A stretch of DNA of 9,649 bases, from NCBI GenBank assembly GCA_012728025.1, contig JAAYFX010000082.1:1-9649 (forward strand), in the 5' to 3' direction. A program made the translations under genes and the position numbers. Each line of letters begins with the position of its first letter. The first letter of the stretch is position 1. The notes beneath the pieces were generated by a model. That model had not been told where the DNA came from. It ran no database searches and worked only from the letters and a program-made list of their open reading frames with translations. The DNA is from Clostridiales bacterium. GTDB lineage: Bacteria; Bacillota; Clostridia; Oscillospirales; Oscillospiraceae. This document shows, piece after piece, positions 1 through 6,504 of this stretch.

Positions 1-362
1 GTATCCATAGAGTCGTTTCCGCCGTTGTAGAAAAAGTAGCGCACATCGTATTTTTTAAATATTTCAAGAATACGCTTATAGTCGCTGTCATCCTTATCAG
101 GGTCAGCTATTTTATAGCGCACAGAGCCAAGCTCGGAGGAGGGGGTGTTTTTTAAAAGCTCCAGCTCGTTTGGGTCCTCCTCGTCCATTATATAAAGCCT
201 ATCATCCAAAACTCCCTTTATGCCATGAGCCGCACCATAGACCCGACTTATACAGCCGCTATCCAACGCTGTTCGGATAACTCCGTACGCACTGGCGTTT
301 ATAACGGCAGTGGGGCCGCCTGACTGACCGATTATACATGAACCCTTCAGGTTTTTTTCCAT
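1..362 (-). CDS. pfp: 6-phosphofructokinase, probable PPi-dependent type (N-terminal part; C-terminus outside window)
   Basis: The enzyme phosphorylates fructose 6-phosphate to fructose 1,6-bisphosphate in cytosolic glycolysis. Only the first 120 codons are present, running leftwards off the window. The N-terminus carries the phosphofructokinase glycine-rich loop GQSGGPTAVINA (residues 12-23), a YGAAHGIKGVL segment (about 42-52), and the second phosphate-donor loop GGNDSMD at 114-120. In this loop ATP-dependent enzymes normally read GGDGS. An Asp at the second position after GG (D117 here) is the accepted marker of pyrophosphate use. The Asn before it (N116) fits, from memory, a PFK subgroup with GGNDS. 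The start ATG at 362 has an AGGAGG-type ribosome site at 371-376, 8 nt upstream. It is divergent from the aldolase gene, which uses the product of this reaction. PPi dependence is inferred from one loop; family membership is secure. Confidence 0.88.
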   Translation of the reverse strand, partial: MEKNLKGSCIIGQSGGPTAVINASAYGVIRTALDSGCISRVYGAAHGIKGVLDDRLYIMDEEDPNELELLKNTPSSELGSVRYKIADPDKDDSDYKRILEIFKKYDVRYFFYNGGNDSMD

Positions 363-418
363 TATATCGTTCCTCCGTCCACAAAATAGTAAAAAATTTA
401 AAAATAGACCAGTTTCAC

Positions 419-447
419 TTGATGATACCATAATTTTAGAGTAAAAT
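419..447 (+). promoter_or_regulatory. Candidate sigma-A promoter for the aldolase gene
   Basis: A TTGATG box (419-424) and a TAAAAT box (442-447) are separated by exactly 17 bp, which places transcription start near 454 and gives a leader of about 60 nt before the aldolase ATG. The -10 matches consensus at 5 of 6 positions and the -35 at 4 of 6. It is assigned by pattern only. Confidence 0.45.
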
Positions 448-450
448 AAA
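422..450 (-). promoter_or_regulatory. Candidate extended -10 promoter for the divergent phosphofructokinase gene
   Basis: Read on the minus strand, TTTATT (450-445) and TATCAT (427-422) are 17 bp apart, and the -10 is preceded by TGG, i.e. an extended TGn motif. The -35 is weak. It lies almost exactly on top of the candidate aldolase promoter on the other strand, so the two could not readily be occupied together. Confidence 0.3.
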
Positions 451-512
451 GTATAGGCGAAAAAATGATGCAATAAGCGCCAAATTTTAAAAAAACCAAG
501 GAGTGTGACATT

Positions 513-1448
513 ATGCCGGTAGTAACTTCAACCGAGATGTTCAAAAAAGCTTATGAGGGTAAATATGCAATTGGGGCTTTTAATGTCAATAATATGGAAA
601 TAATACAAGGTATAACAGAGGCAGCGGCAGAAGTTCGCTCGCCCCTCATCCTTCAGGTTTCCGCTGGGGCGCGAAAATATGCAAAGCATATTTATCTTAT
701 GAAGCTTATTGAAGCTGCCGTAGAGGACACAGGGCTTCCAATTTGCGTACATCTGGACCATGGAGATAGCTTCGAGATTTGCAAATCCTGCATTGACGGC
801 GGCTTTTCCTCCGTTATGATAGATGCCTCAAGCAAAAGCTTTGAGGACAACATTGCATTGACGAAGCAGGTTGTTGACTATGCTCATGCCCGTGGTGTGG
901 TTGTCGAAGCAGAGCTTGGAAGGCTTGCGGGCATTGAAGATGACGTTAACGTCAGTGAGGCGGACAGCTCATATACCCGTCCGGAGGATGTGGAGGAATT
1001 TGTCGCCCGCACCGGTTGTGACTCTCTTGCAATTGCCATCGGCACAAGCCATGGCGCTTTCAAGTTCAAGCCCGGCACAAAACCTCAGCTACGCTTTGAT
1101 ATACTCGAAGAAATCGAAGAAAGACTTCCGGGTTTCCCCATAGTCCTGCATGGAGCTTCCTCTGTTATCCCCAAGTATGTGGATATTATAAACGAAAACG
1201 GCGGTGACCTTAAGGATGCCATAGGTGTTCCTGAGGAAATGCTTCGTGAAGCGGCCCGCAGTGCCGTTTGCAAAATAAATATCGACTCTGACCTGCGCCT
1301 TGCTATGACAGCGGGAATACGTCAGACAATGGCGGAAAATCCGAGCGCCTTTGACCCACGCAAATATCTCAGCCCCGCAAGAGACAACATCCGTGAACTT
1401 GTTAAAAACAAGATAATCAATGTCCTTGGAAGCGACGGCAAGGCATAA
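513..1448 (+). CDS. fba: Class II fructose-1,6-bisphosphate aldolase
   Basis: This Zn-dependent cytosolic aldolase cleaves fructose 1,6-bisphosphate to dihydroxyacetone phosphate and glyceraldehyde 3-phosphate, and runs in reverse in gluconeogenesis. All the class II landmarks are visible. HLDHG (80-84) contains the proposed catalytic Asp82 and zinc ligand His83. EAELG (132-136) supplies Glu134. GTSHGAFK (177-184) supplies His180 and LHGAS (212-216) supplies His213. KINIDSDLR (254-262) is the phosphate-binding strand. At 311 residues it is a normal length for the shorter clostridial/Helicobacter-like form. The ATG at 513 follows AAGGAG (498-503) at a 9-nt spacing. It is divergent from phosphofructokinase, and the next gene follows after 53 bp with no visible terminator, so cotranscription is likely. 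No catalytic residue appears missing. Confidence 0.97.
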   Translation: MPVVTSTEMFKKAYEGKYAIGAFNVNNMEIIQGITEAAAEVRSPLILQVSAGARKYAKHIYLMKLIEAAVEDTGLPICVHLDHGDSFEICKSCIDGGFSSVMIDASSKSFEDNIALTKQVVDYAHARGVVVEAELGRLAGIEDDVNVSEADSSYTRPEDVEEFVARTGCDSLAIAIGTSHGAFKFKPGTKPQLRFDILEEIEERLPGFPIVLHGASSVIPKYVDIINENGGDLKDAIGVPEEMLREAARSAVCKINIDSDLRLAMTAGIRQTMAENPSAFDPRKYLSPARDNIRELVKNKIINVLGSDGKA

Positions 1449-1501
1449 GCTTTATCAATAGCCTTTCCCCTTCAAACAGCAAAACGTCTTGGAGGTAAAA
1501 A

Positions 1502-3457
1502 ATGAAACTTGGTCAAACCCTGTCGGCTCTTATAAAAAAACCTGCCGACGGAAAGACTGCCGAAGAAAAAAATAATAATAACTTTAAAGAGCTTCTTGCT
1601 CATTATGGCAAATCCGCAAAGAAAACTCCTCCGGAAGAAGGGGAAAAGGAATCACTTAAGTTTGACTTTCTGCCAAAGTTTACCCTTATAATCAGGTTTG
1701 TGGCAAGCCTTATCCTTTTACTTGTGGCAGTGCTTGTCTCAATGCCTGATATGGGGGCTGTGGCACTTCTTATAATCGCCGCCGCCATAATCGGATACGA
1801 TATTGTAATAAGGGCGATAGAGGACACAAAAGAGCAGTATTTTTCCAGCGAGGCTCTGCCCCTTATAACAGCGGCAATAATCTCCTTTTGCTTAGGCAGG
1901 GGAGTTGAAGCTGTTGTTGCTCTTATGCTTTTGCGTCTCGGTTTTGAGGCCAGAGACTATGCCGCTTTAAGAATACGAGGTGCCCTGTCGGAAGAATTTG
2001 ATTTTTTCCCTGAAGAAGAATTTTCGGAAGAAATAAGGGAATTTTCCGAAGGGGATACCGCCGCCTTTGACAGCATCATAGAAAAAGGCATATGCACGGC
2101 AGACCTTAGCTTTATAACGGGGGACAGGGCATCTGTAAGCCTTAAGGCAGGGGATTTCATACCTGCCGGTGCAAAATGCCTTGATGGGCAGGCAAGCTTA
2201 AAGCCCTTGGCGGCCGCTAAAGACAGTCTCGCCGAGCAAATGTCCGAAACCCTCAAAAATGGAAGCGAAGTGCTGACACAAACCGAGGAGCGCCTTAGGA
2301 AAATATCCAACTATTTTGCTCTTTCAACTGTGGCCCTTGCCATTATAATTACGGCTCTTATTCCTGTATTAACAGACTTGGGCTTTGCCGAGGGGCTATG
2401 GAGGGGGATAACCATTATCGCAATTGCTTCTCCGGGGGCAATAATACTTTCCGTACCCTTTGCCTATTATGCCTCCATGGCGGCGGCAAGACGGCAGGGC
2501 ATTGTTTACAGCACCGCTAAGTCCCTTGAAAAAATGTCCCGCCTTAACTCAGTGGTTTTCGAGAAAAAGGGAACCCTTACCCAAAAAGATTTCATAGTTT
2601 CGGATATAAAAACCGATAAGATGGACCCTGCCACCTTCCTTAAGGTTGCAGCCCATGCCCAAGCTGGAGCAGATGACCCTGTGGCAATAGCCATAAAAGC
2701 GGCCTATGGAGAAGAGCTTTCGCCGGAGCTTATTCAGGACTTTGTTGAATACAAGGGCAGGGGAGTGTCCGTCTCTGTGGAGGGCATAAATATACTCCTC
2801 GGAAACGAACTTTTTCTTTCAGAAAACAGGGTTTCCCTACCAAAGTTTAGTGAAGAAGGCTATGCCGCACATATGTCTGTAAATGGCATTTATGCCGGAC
2901 GCATTATACTAAACGAACACTTAAATCCCAGCGCTCCTCCGGTTATGGAAAAGCTTAAAGCCGCAGGGGTAGAGCGAATTGCCATGATTTCCGGCGACAG
3001 TCGTGAAAGAGACTCTGTGGTTGCCGGCGGTATTGGAATAGAAGAATACGTTGCCGAATGCAAGCCCGAGGACAGGCTTCGCAGGATTAAGGAAATGAAG
3101 GCGAGGATTGATTCGAAAAGTACCCTTGCCTACGTTACAGCTTTTCCTGCTGAGTTTAATTTATCTGACGGGGCAGACCTGACGCTTTCTGTAAACGGTC
3201 TTGCCCATGAAGGCAGTTTGGGGAATTCAGATGTCACTTTCATGAGGTCAAATCTTGAAACCATTGCAGATGCGGCAAAATCAGCCTTTGGGGCAAGGCG
3301 CAGGGTTTTAATTCTCATTTCTGCCGGAGCCGCTGTAAAGCTTACCATTGCCGCTCTTGCCGCCTTTGGATTTGCACCTTTATGGTTTGGCGTGACCTTG
3401 GATATGTGCGCCTCCCTTGCCCTTTTAATTGACAGCATAAGCCCGAGAAGAATTTAG
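1502..3457 (+). CDS. Degenerate P1B (Zn/Cd-type) P-type ATPase homologue, probable pseudoenzyme
   Basis: This is a 651-residue membrane protein with the overall plan of CadA/ZntA exporters but no N-terminal metal-binding domain or CxxC. Membrane segments are seen near 58-80, 85-106, 117-131, 134-148, 269-290, 299-322 and 600-645. From SPG (310-312) to VVFEKKGTLT (351-360) it aligns without gaps to the ZntA stretch CPC...VAFDKTGTLT. The metal-binding CPC is therefore SPG, and the phosphorylated Asp is Glu354 followed by KKG. The actuator TGE is absent (LKPLAAAKD, about 233-241), and this domain looks roughly 30 residues short. The nucleotide-domain HP is DP (392-393) and GDGIND is TAFPAE (546-551). 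Retained are GRG...GN (419-435), SGD (497-499), Lys613 and Asp634, the last two at ZntA spacing. Ion pumping by the usual phosphoenzyme cycle is unlikely. An uninterrupted frame and good ribosome site (GGAGG, 1491-1495) argue against a decaying gene. Its function is unknown; a regulatory or scaffold role is conjecture. Confidence 0.85.
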   Translation: MKLGQTLSALIKKPADGKTAEEKNNNNFKELLAHYGKSAKKTPPEEGEKESLKFDFLPKFTLIIRFVASLILLLVAVLVSMPDMGAVALLIIAAAIIGYDIVIRAIEDTKEQYFSSEALPLITAAIISFCLGRGVEAVVALMLLRLGFEARDYAALRIRGALSEEFDFFPEEEFSEEIREFSEGDTAAFDSIIEKGICTADLSFITGDRASVSLKAGDFIPAGAKCLDGQASLKPLAAAKDSLAEQMSETLKNGSEVLTQTEERLRKISNYFALSTVALAIIITALIPVLTDLGFAEGLWRGITIIAIASPGAIILSVPFAYYASMAAARRQGIVYSTAKSLEKMSRLNSVVFEKKGTLTQKDFIVSDIKTDKMDPATFLKVAAHAQAGADDPVAIAIKAAYGEELSPELIQDFVEYKGRGVSVSVEGINILLGNELFLSENRVSLPKFSEEGYAAHMSVNGIYAGRIILNEHLNPSAPPVMEKLKAAGVERIAMISGDSRERDSVVAGGIGIEEYVAECKPEDRLRRIKEMKARIDSKSTLAYVTAFPAEFNLSDGADLTLSVNGLAHEGSLGNSDVTFMRSNLETIADAAKSAFGARRRVLILISAGAAVKLTIAALAAFGFAPLWFGVTLDMCASLALLIDSISPRRI

Positions 3458-3471
3458 GTTATCTATCAAGT

Positions 3472-3516
3472 TAAAGAAATACCGCTGAAATCTTTGATTT
3501 CAGCGGTATTTCTTTA
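3472..3516. terminator. Bidirectional Rho-independent terminator between convergent units
   Basis: This is a perfect inverted repeat with 20-bp arms (3472-3491 and 3497-3516) and a 5-nt loop (CTTTG). The GC core is ACCGCTGAAAT and its complement, and each 3' arm ends in a U-rich stretch (ATTTCTTT). It sits 15 bp after the pseudo-ATPase stop and 42 bp after the cysteine-rich peptide stop, so it can terminate transcripts arriving from either side. Confidence 0.88.
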
Positions 3517-3558
3517 TAACACGTATTAAATTTATTTGCTTAACTTAAAATCAAAAGC

Positions 3559-3711
3559 TTATTTGTGCGAGCAAGAGCTTGAGGAGGGGCATCCGCTGCA
3601 GCCGCCGGAGCAGCCGCCCTTATTTTTAATCTTTCTGCGGATGCCGGTAATTACAATGGCTACGAAAACCGTCAGTATGATAAGTGAGCCTATAATTGTC
3701 GGTATGTTCAT
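3559..3711 (-). CDS. FeoB-associated cysteine-rich membrane peptide (50 aa)
   Basis: This is a small single-pass membrane protein that ends the ferrous iron operon. It begins MNIPTIIGSLIILTVF. A hydrophobic segment spans residues 4-22, followed by the basic patch RRKIKNK (25-31) and a cysteine-rich tail with Cys at 34, 38, 41 and 47 (CSGGCSGCPSSSSC), ending SHK. This matches the FeoB-associated Cys-rich membrane protein family (Pfam name FeoB_associated) in size, architecture and position. The exact role is not settled; iron handling at the FeoB pore or redox sensing has been suggested for such proteins. The start ATG at 3711 is preceded by AAGGAGG (3725-3719) at 7 nt. It lies 36 bp behind feoB, so it is almost certainly cotranscribed. 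A plus-strand frame over the same bases lacks a ribosome site and is rejected. Confidence 0.9.
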   Translation of the reverse strand: MNIPTIIGSLIILTVFVAIVITGIRRKIKNKGGCSGGCSGCPSSSSCSHK

Positions 3712-3747
3712 AAAGATGCCTCCTTACTTAAACTATTTTCAAAAACT

Positions 3748-5892
3748 TTAAACCTTTACCGTAAGTCTCTCGTCTGTGTATTTGTTTTTACGAACCAGCA
3801 TATAGACAAGACCGACAAGGACGGCCACCGCAAAGGCTGTTCCAACTGTGAAGCCGCCGCCGGTAAACAGCAGACCGAACTGGTAGACAAGAAGGGATAT
3901 GGCATAGGCAAATCCACACATATAACCTATGGCAAACCATGTCCACTTTGCGTTGTTCATCTCACGCTTAATGGCGCCCATGGCGGCAAAGCAGGGTGCG
4001 CAGAGAAGGTTAAACACCATAAAGCTGTATGCCTTAAGGGGTGTAAAATCAGCCACAAGCAGGGACCAGATTTCTTCTCCTGCCTCGGAAACTTCGGCAA
4101 CCCCATAGAGGACTCCAAAGGTGGAGACAACGGCTTCCTTTGCGATAAGACCTAAGAAGGTGGCGACAGCGCCCTGCCAATGGCCAAAGCCCAAAGGAGC
4201 AAAGATAAAGGCCACAGCATTGCCTATGGCGGCAATGAGACTGTCGTTATTATCTTCAACCATGCCAAATACGCCATTACTGAAACCGAAAGCCTGAAGG
4301 AACCAAAGCACGATTGATGCTGCAAGGATAAGGGTTCCCGCGCGCTTTATGAAGCTCCATCCACGCTCCCAAGTGGAGCGAAGAACGTTTGTGAGGGCTG
4401 GAGTATGGTAGGCGGGAAGCTCCATAACAAAGGGTGCGGGGTCGCCCGCAAAAGCCTTGGTCTTTTTAAGGATAATGCCGGAAATGACAATGGAAGCTAC
4501 ACCTATGAAATAGGCGGAGACAGCAACAAGGGCGCTGCCGCCGAATAAGGCTCCGGCAAACATTGCGATAATGGGCATTTTAGCGCTGCAAGGGATAAAG
4601 GCTGTGGTCATTATGGTCATTCTGCGGTCACGCTGATTTTCGATTGTTCTTGTAGCCATAATTCCAGGGACGGCGCAACCGGAGGAAACAAGCATGGGGA
4701 TGAAGCTTTTGCCCGAAAGGCCGAACTTGCGGAAAACACGGTCCATAATAAAGGCAACACGAGCCATATAGCCAATGTCTTCAAGAACGGATAGGAGCAG
4801 GAACAAAATGAGCAGTTGGGGAACAAAGCTTAGCACAGCTCCCACGCCGCCGATAATTCCTTCAACCACAAGGCCGATAAGCCAAGGGGCAATTCCCAAA
4901 CCTTCCATAAAAACAGTGAGGTTACCCATAATCAGCTCGCCAAAGAGGGTTTCTTCAGTCCATTCAGTGACGAAATCACCTATGGAACCTATGGAGATAT
5001 AGTATACAAGGAACATGATTGCCGCAAAAATCGGCAAAGCCAGAAAGCGGTTTGTGACAATACGGTCAATTTTATCTGAGGTTGAAAGACTGTGCTGGGG
5101 GGCCTTTTTCTTCACCGCACTGCCCACAAGTTTACTGATGTAGGCATAACGCTGGTTTGTTATAATGCTTTCGGCATCATCATCAAGCTCCCTTTCGCAG
5201 TCTTTTATATGCTCATCAAGATGCTCAATAAGCTCAGAATCAAGCTTAAGATGCTCCATAACCTTCTCGTCACGCTCAAAAAGCTTTATAGCTGTCCAGC
5301 GGAGCATATACTCGTCCACCATATGGGATACGGATTCCTCTATATGGGCAAGAGCATGCTCAACACTGCCTGTGAAAACATGGGGATGCTCGTCTTGGTC
5401 TCCGGCCTTTGCAATCTCTATGGCCTTATCGACAAGTATGAAACTGCCTTCACCTTTAAGGGCGCTTATCTCAACAACCTCGCAGCCCATAGCCGCACCA
5501 AGCTTTTTTGTATCGATTTTATCACCGTTTTTACGCACAAGGTCCATCATGTTTATAGCCACGACAACGGGAATGCCCAGTTCTATAAGCTGAGTTGTAA
5601 GATAAAGGTTTCTTTCTATGTTAGTGCCGTCAACGATATTGATTATTGCATCGGGCTTTTCATTAACTAAGTAATTTCTGGCGACAACCTCTTCAAGGGT
5701 ATAGGGAGACAGGGAATATATACCCGGCAAGTCCTGAATAACAACATTTTTCCGCCCCTTAAGCTTGCCCTCCTTTTTTTCCACAGTAACACCCGGCCAG
5801 TTTCCCACATACTGGTTTGAGCCGGTAAGGTCATTGAACAAGGTGGTCTTACCGCTGTTCGGGTTGCCGGCTAAGGCAATCTTAACATCCAT
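3748..5892 (-). CDS. feoB: Ferrous iron transporter FeoB
   Basis: FeoB is the inner-membrane Fe(II) uptake protein, with a cytosolic G domain joined to a polytopic channel. GTPase motifs are complete: G1 GNPNSGKTT (9-17), G2 Thr36 within NWPGVT, G3 DLPG (54-57), G4 NMMD (114-117) and G5 SALKG (143-147). A helical linker of about 165-265 follows, rich in acidic residues and His. The membrane part starts near 283. The two gate repeats carry the conserved cysteines: SSGCAVPGIMATRT (Cys406) with FIPCSAKMP (Cys435), and LLCAPCFAAMGAIKRE (Cys631, Cys634). ELPAYHTP (491-498) is the usual loop. At 714 residues it is typical for Firmicutes. The ATG at 5892 has AGGAGG at 5905-5900, 7 nt away. It lies downstream of two feoA genes and shares their metal-regulated promoter. 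No key residue appears lost. Confidence 0.98.
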   Translation of the reverse strand: MDVKIALAGNPNSGKTTLFNDLTGSNQYVGNWPGVTVEKKEGKLKGRKNVVIQDLPGIYSLSPYTLEEVVARNYLVNEKPDAIINIVDGTNIERNLYLTTQLIELGIPVVVAINMMDLVRKNGDKIDTKKLGAAMGCEVVEISALKGEGSFILVDKAIEIAKAGDQDEHPHVFTGSVEHALAHIEESVSHMVDEYMLRWTAIKLFERDEKVMEHLKLDSELIEHLDEHIKDCERELDDDAESIITNQRYAYISKLVGSAVKKKAPQHSLSTSDKIDRIVTNRFLALPIFAAIMFLVYYISIGSIGDFVTEWTEETLFGELIMGNLTVFMEGLGIAPWLIGLVVEGIIGGVGAVLSFVPQLLILFLLLSVLEDIGYMARVAFIMDRVFRKFGLSGKSFIPMLVSSGCAVPGIMATRTIENQRDRRMTIMTTAFIPCSAKMPIIAMFAGALFGGSALVAVSAYFIGVASIVISGIILKKTKAFAGDPAPFVMELPAYHTPALTNVLRSTWERGWSFIKRAGTLILAASIVLWFLQAFGFSNGVFGMVEDNNDSLIAAIGNAVAFIFAPLGFGHWQGAVATFLGLIAKEAVVSTFGVLYGVAEVSEAGEEIWSLLVADFTPLKAYSFMVFNLLCAPCFAAMGAIKREMNNAKWTWFAIGYMCGFAYAISLLVYQFGLLFTGGGFTVGTAFAVAVLVGLVYMLVRKNKYTDERLTVKV

Positions 5893-5943
5893 TTGTTTTC
5901 CTCCTGCTAAATAAAAAGTAAATTAGGGATAATCGAGATTTTT

Positions 5944-6165
5944 CTATTCTACCTCAATCATTTCCGCATCCGCACGGCGGATAGACAGCTCATAGCCTCT
6001 TACATTAAGCTCCATAGGGTCACCTAAAGGGGCAACCTTGCGAACAAGCACCGAAGCGCCCTTCGTAATGCCCATGTCCATTATGCGGCGCTTAATGGGG
6101 CCTGTGCCATGAAGCTTAACGACTGTTGCGGAATCTCCCACCTTCACGTCTTTCAAAGTTCTCAT
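5944..6165 (-). CDS. feoA: FeoA domain protein (second feoA in operon)
   Basis: This is a 73-residue cytosolic SH3-like FeoA protein, a small partner thought to modulate FeoB. It has the classic FeoA pattern: MRTLKDVKVGDSATVVKL, then GPIKRRIMDMGITKGASV (22-39), then APLGDPMELNVRGYELSIRRADAEMIEV (45-72), in which the G-D-P and RGYxLxIRxxEA-like elements are recognisable. This copy resembles the canonical FeoA more closely than its upstream neighbour does. The ATG at 6165 is 12 nt after the upstream feoA stop, and its GAGG ribosome site overlaps that TGA stop, consistent with translational coupling. feoB begins 51 bp downstream. Its exact biochemical role is not established by the sequence. Confidence 0.93.
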   Translation of the reverse strand: MRTLKDVKVGDSATVVKLHGTGPIKRRIMDMGITKGASVLVRKVAPLGDPMELNVRGYELSIRRADAEMIEVE

Positions 6166-6177
6166 TTTCCCACTTCC

Positions 6178-6387
6178 TCATATAAAAATTCTATTTGCCA
6201 TAGTTTTATCAATGGCAATACGGCTGCCCTTTACCTGAAGAATCAGGTTTCCGGCAATTTCTGTAACTACCGTTATTGTTGTGTCAACCAGAAAGCCCAG
6301 CTCGGCAAGGTGCTGACGAACCTCGGCCTTGCCTGTAATCTTGCGTATTGTAACCGTTTCGCCGGTTTTGGCCATACTAAGAGGCAT
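6178..6387 (-). CDS. feoA: FeoA domain protein (first gene of feo operon)
   Basis: This is a 69-residue SH3-like FeoA protein of the clostridial subtype beginning MPLSMAKTGETVTIRKITG, with QHLAELGFLVDTTITVV (25-41) and GNLILQVKGSRIAIDKTMANRIFI at the C-terminus. It differs clearly from the second copy: a neutral, less basic central helix (HLAELGF in place of RRIMDMGI) and no GDP loop. The two are therefore probably not redundant duplicates. The ATG at 6387 has AGGAGG at 6400-6395, 7 nt away. It is the promoter-proximal gene of the feo transcript, with a predicted leader of about 80 nt. A separate regulatory or FeoB-docking role for each FeoA is inferred. Confidence 0.92.
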   Translation of the reverse strand: MPLSMAKTGETVTIRKITGKAEVRQHLAELGFLVDTTITVVTEIAGNLILQVKGSRIAIDKTMANRIFI

Positions 6388-6449
6388 AATATTTCCTCCT
6401 TATCCTTTTATATGTATAATATGTAGTCAGAAACGTTTGGTAATAGGGT

Positions 6450-6489
6450 AGTTAGCCTTGCCTAACTCTAAGGCTAGTTTAATCTAACT
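6450..6489 (-). promoter_or_regulatory. Twin DtxR/IdeR-like operators of the feo operon
   Basis: Two copies of the same 18-bp motif are read on the minus strand: AGTTAG-N6-CTAGCC (6489-6472) and AGTTAG-N6-CTAACT (6467-6450). The second is a perfect inverted repeat in its 6-bp arms. Their centres are 22 bp apart, about two helical turns. One covers the -10 box and the other the start region. The TTAG/CTAA half-sites resemble binding sites of the DtxR/IdeR/MntR metalloregulator family and not the AT-rich Fur box. Metal-dependent repression is inferred. Confidence 0.65.
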
Positions 6490-6504
6490 AACCTCCTTTG
6501 TCAA
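6476..6504 (-). promoter_or_regulatory. Promoter of the feo operon
   Basis: On the minus strand, a consensus TTGACA (6504-6499) and TAAACT (6481-6476) are 17 bp apart, giving an expected start near 6469. This is 80-odd nt upstream of the first feoA start. The -10 lies inside one of the two operator repeats, the geometry expected for repression by occlusion. Confidence 0.72.

Noticed and set aside
1502..3457. Treating the P-type ATPase homologue as a frameshifted or decaying pseudogene
   Set aside because: The frame is unbroken, alignment to ZntA from 310 to 354 is gap-free, and codon use matches neighbouring genes. Loss is confined to catalytic motifs, which fits a pseudoenzyme better than random decay.
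3536..3751. Plus-strand frame of 71 codons in the gap after the pseudo-ATPase
   Set aside because: It has no ribosome site and lies downstream of the terminator. It is antisense to the well-supported cysteine-rich peptide, whose Cys/Gly codons create the open frame.
5092..5670. 192-codon plus-strand frame antisense to feoB
   Set aside because: The product looks like no family, it has no ribosome site, and the minus strand encodes the conserved FeoB linker and G domain here.
6109..6426. Plus-strand frame across the feoA genes
   Set aside because: It is antisense to two overlapping-signal feoA genes and to their ribosome sites, and the product is unrecognisable.
6450..6493. Fur box at the feo promoter
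   Set aside because: The sequence lacks the GATAAT/ATTATC hexamers; the half-sites are of TTAG/CTAA type, as in DtxR-family operators.
6388..6500. Riboswitch in the feo leader
   Set aside because: The leader is only about 80 nt and lacks a multi-stem conserved core. The repeats are explained better as DNA operators over the promoter.
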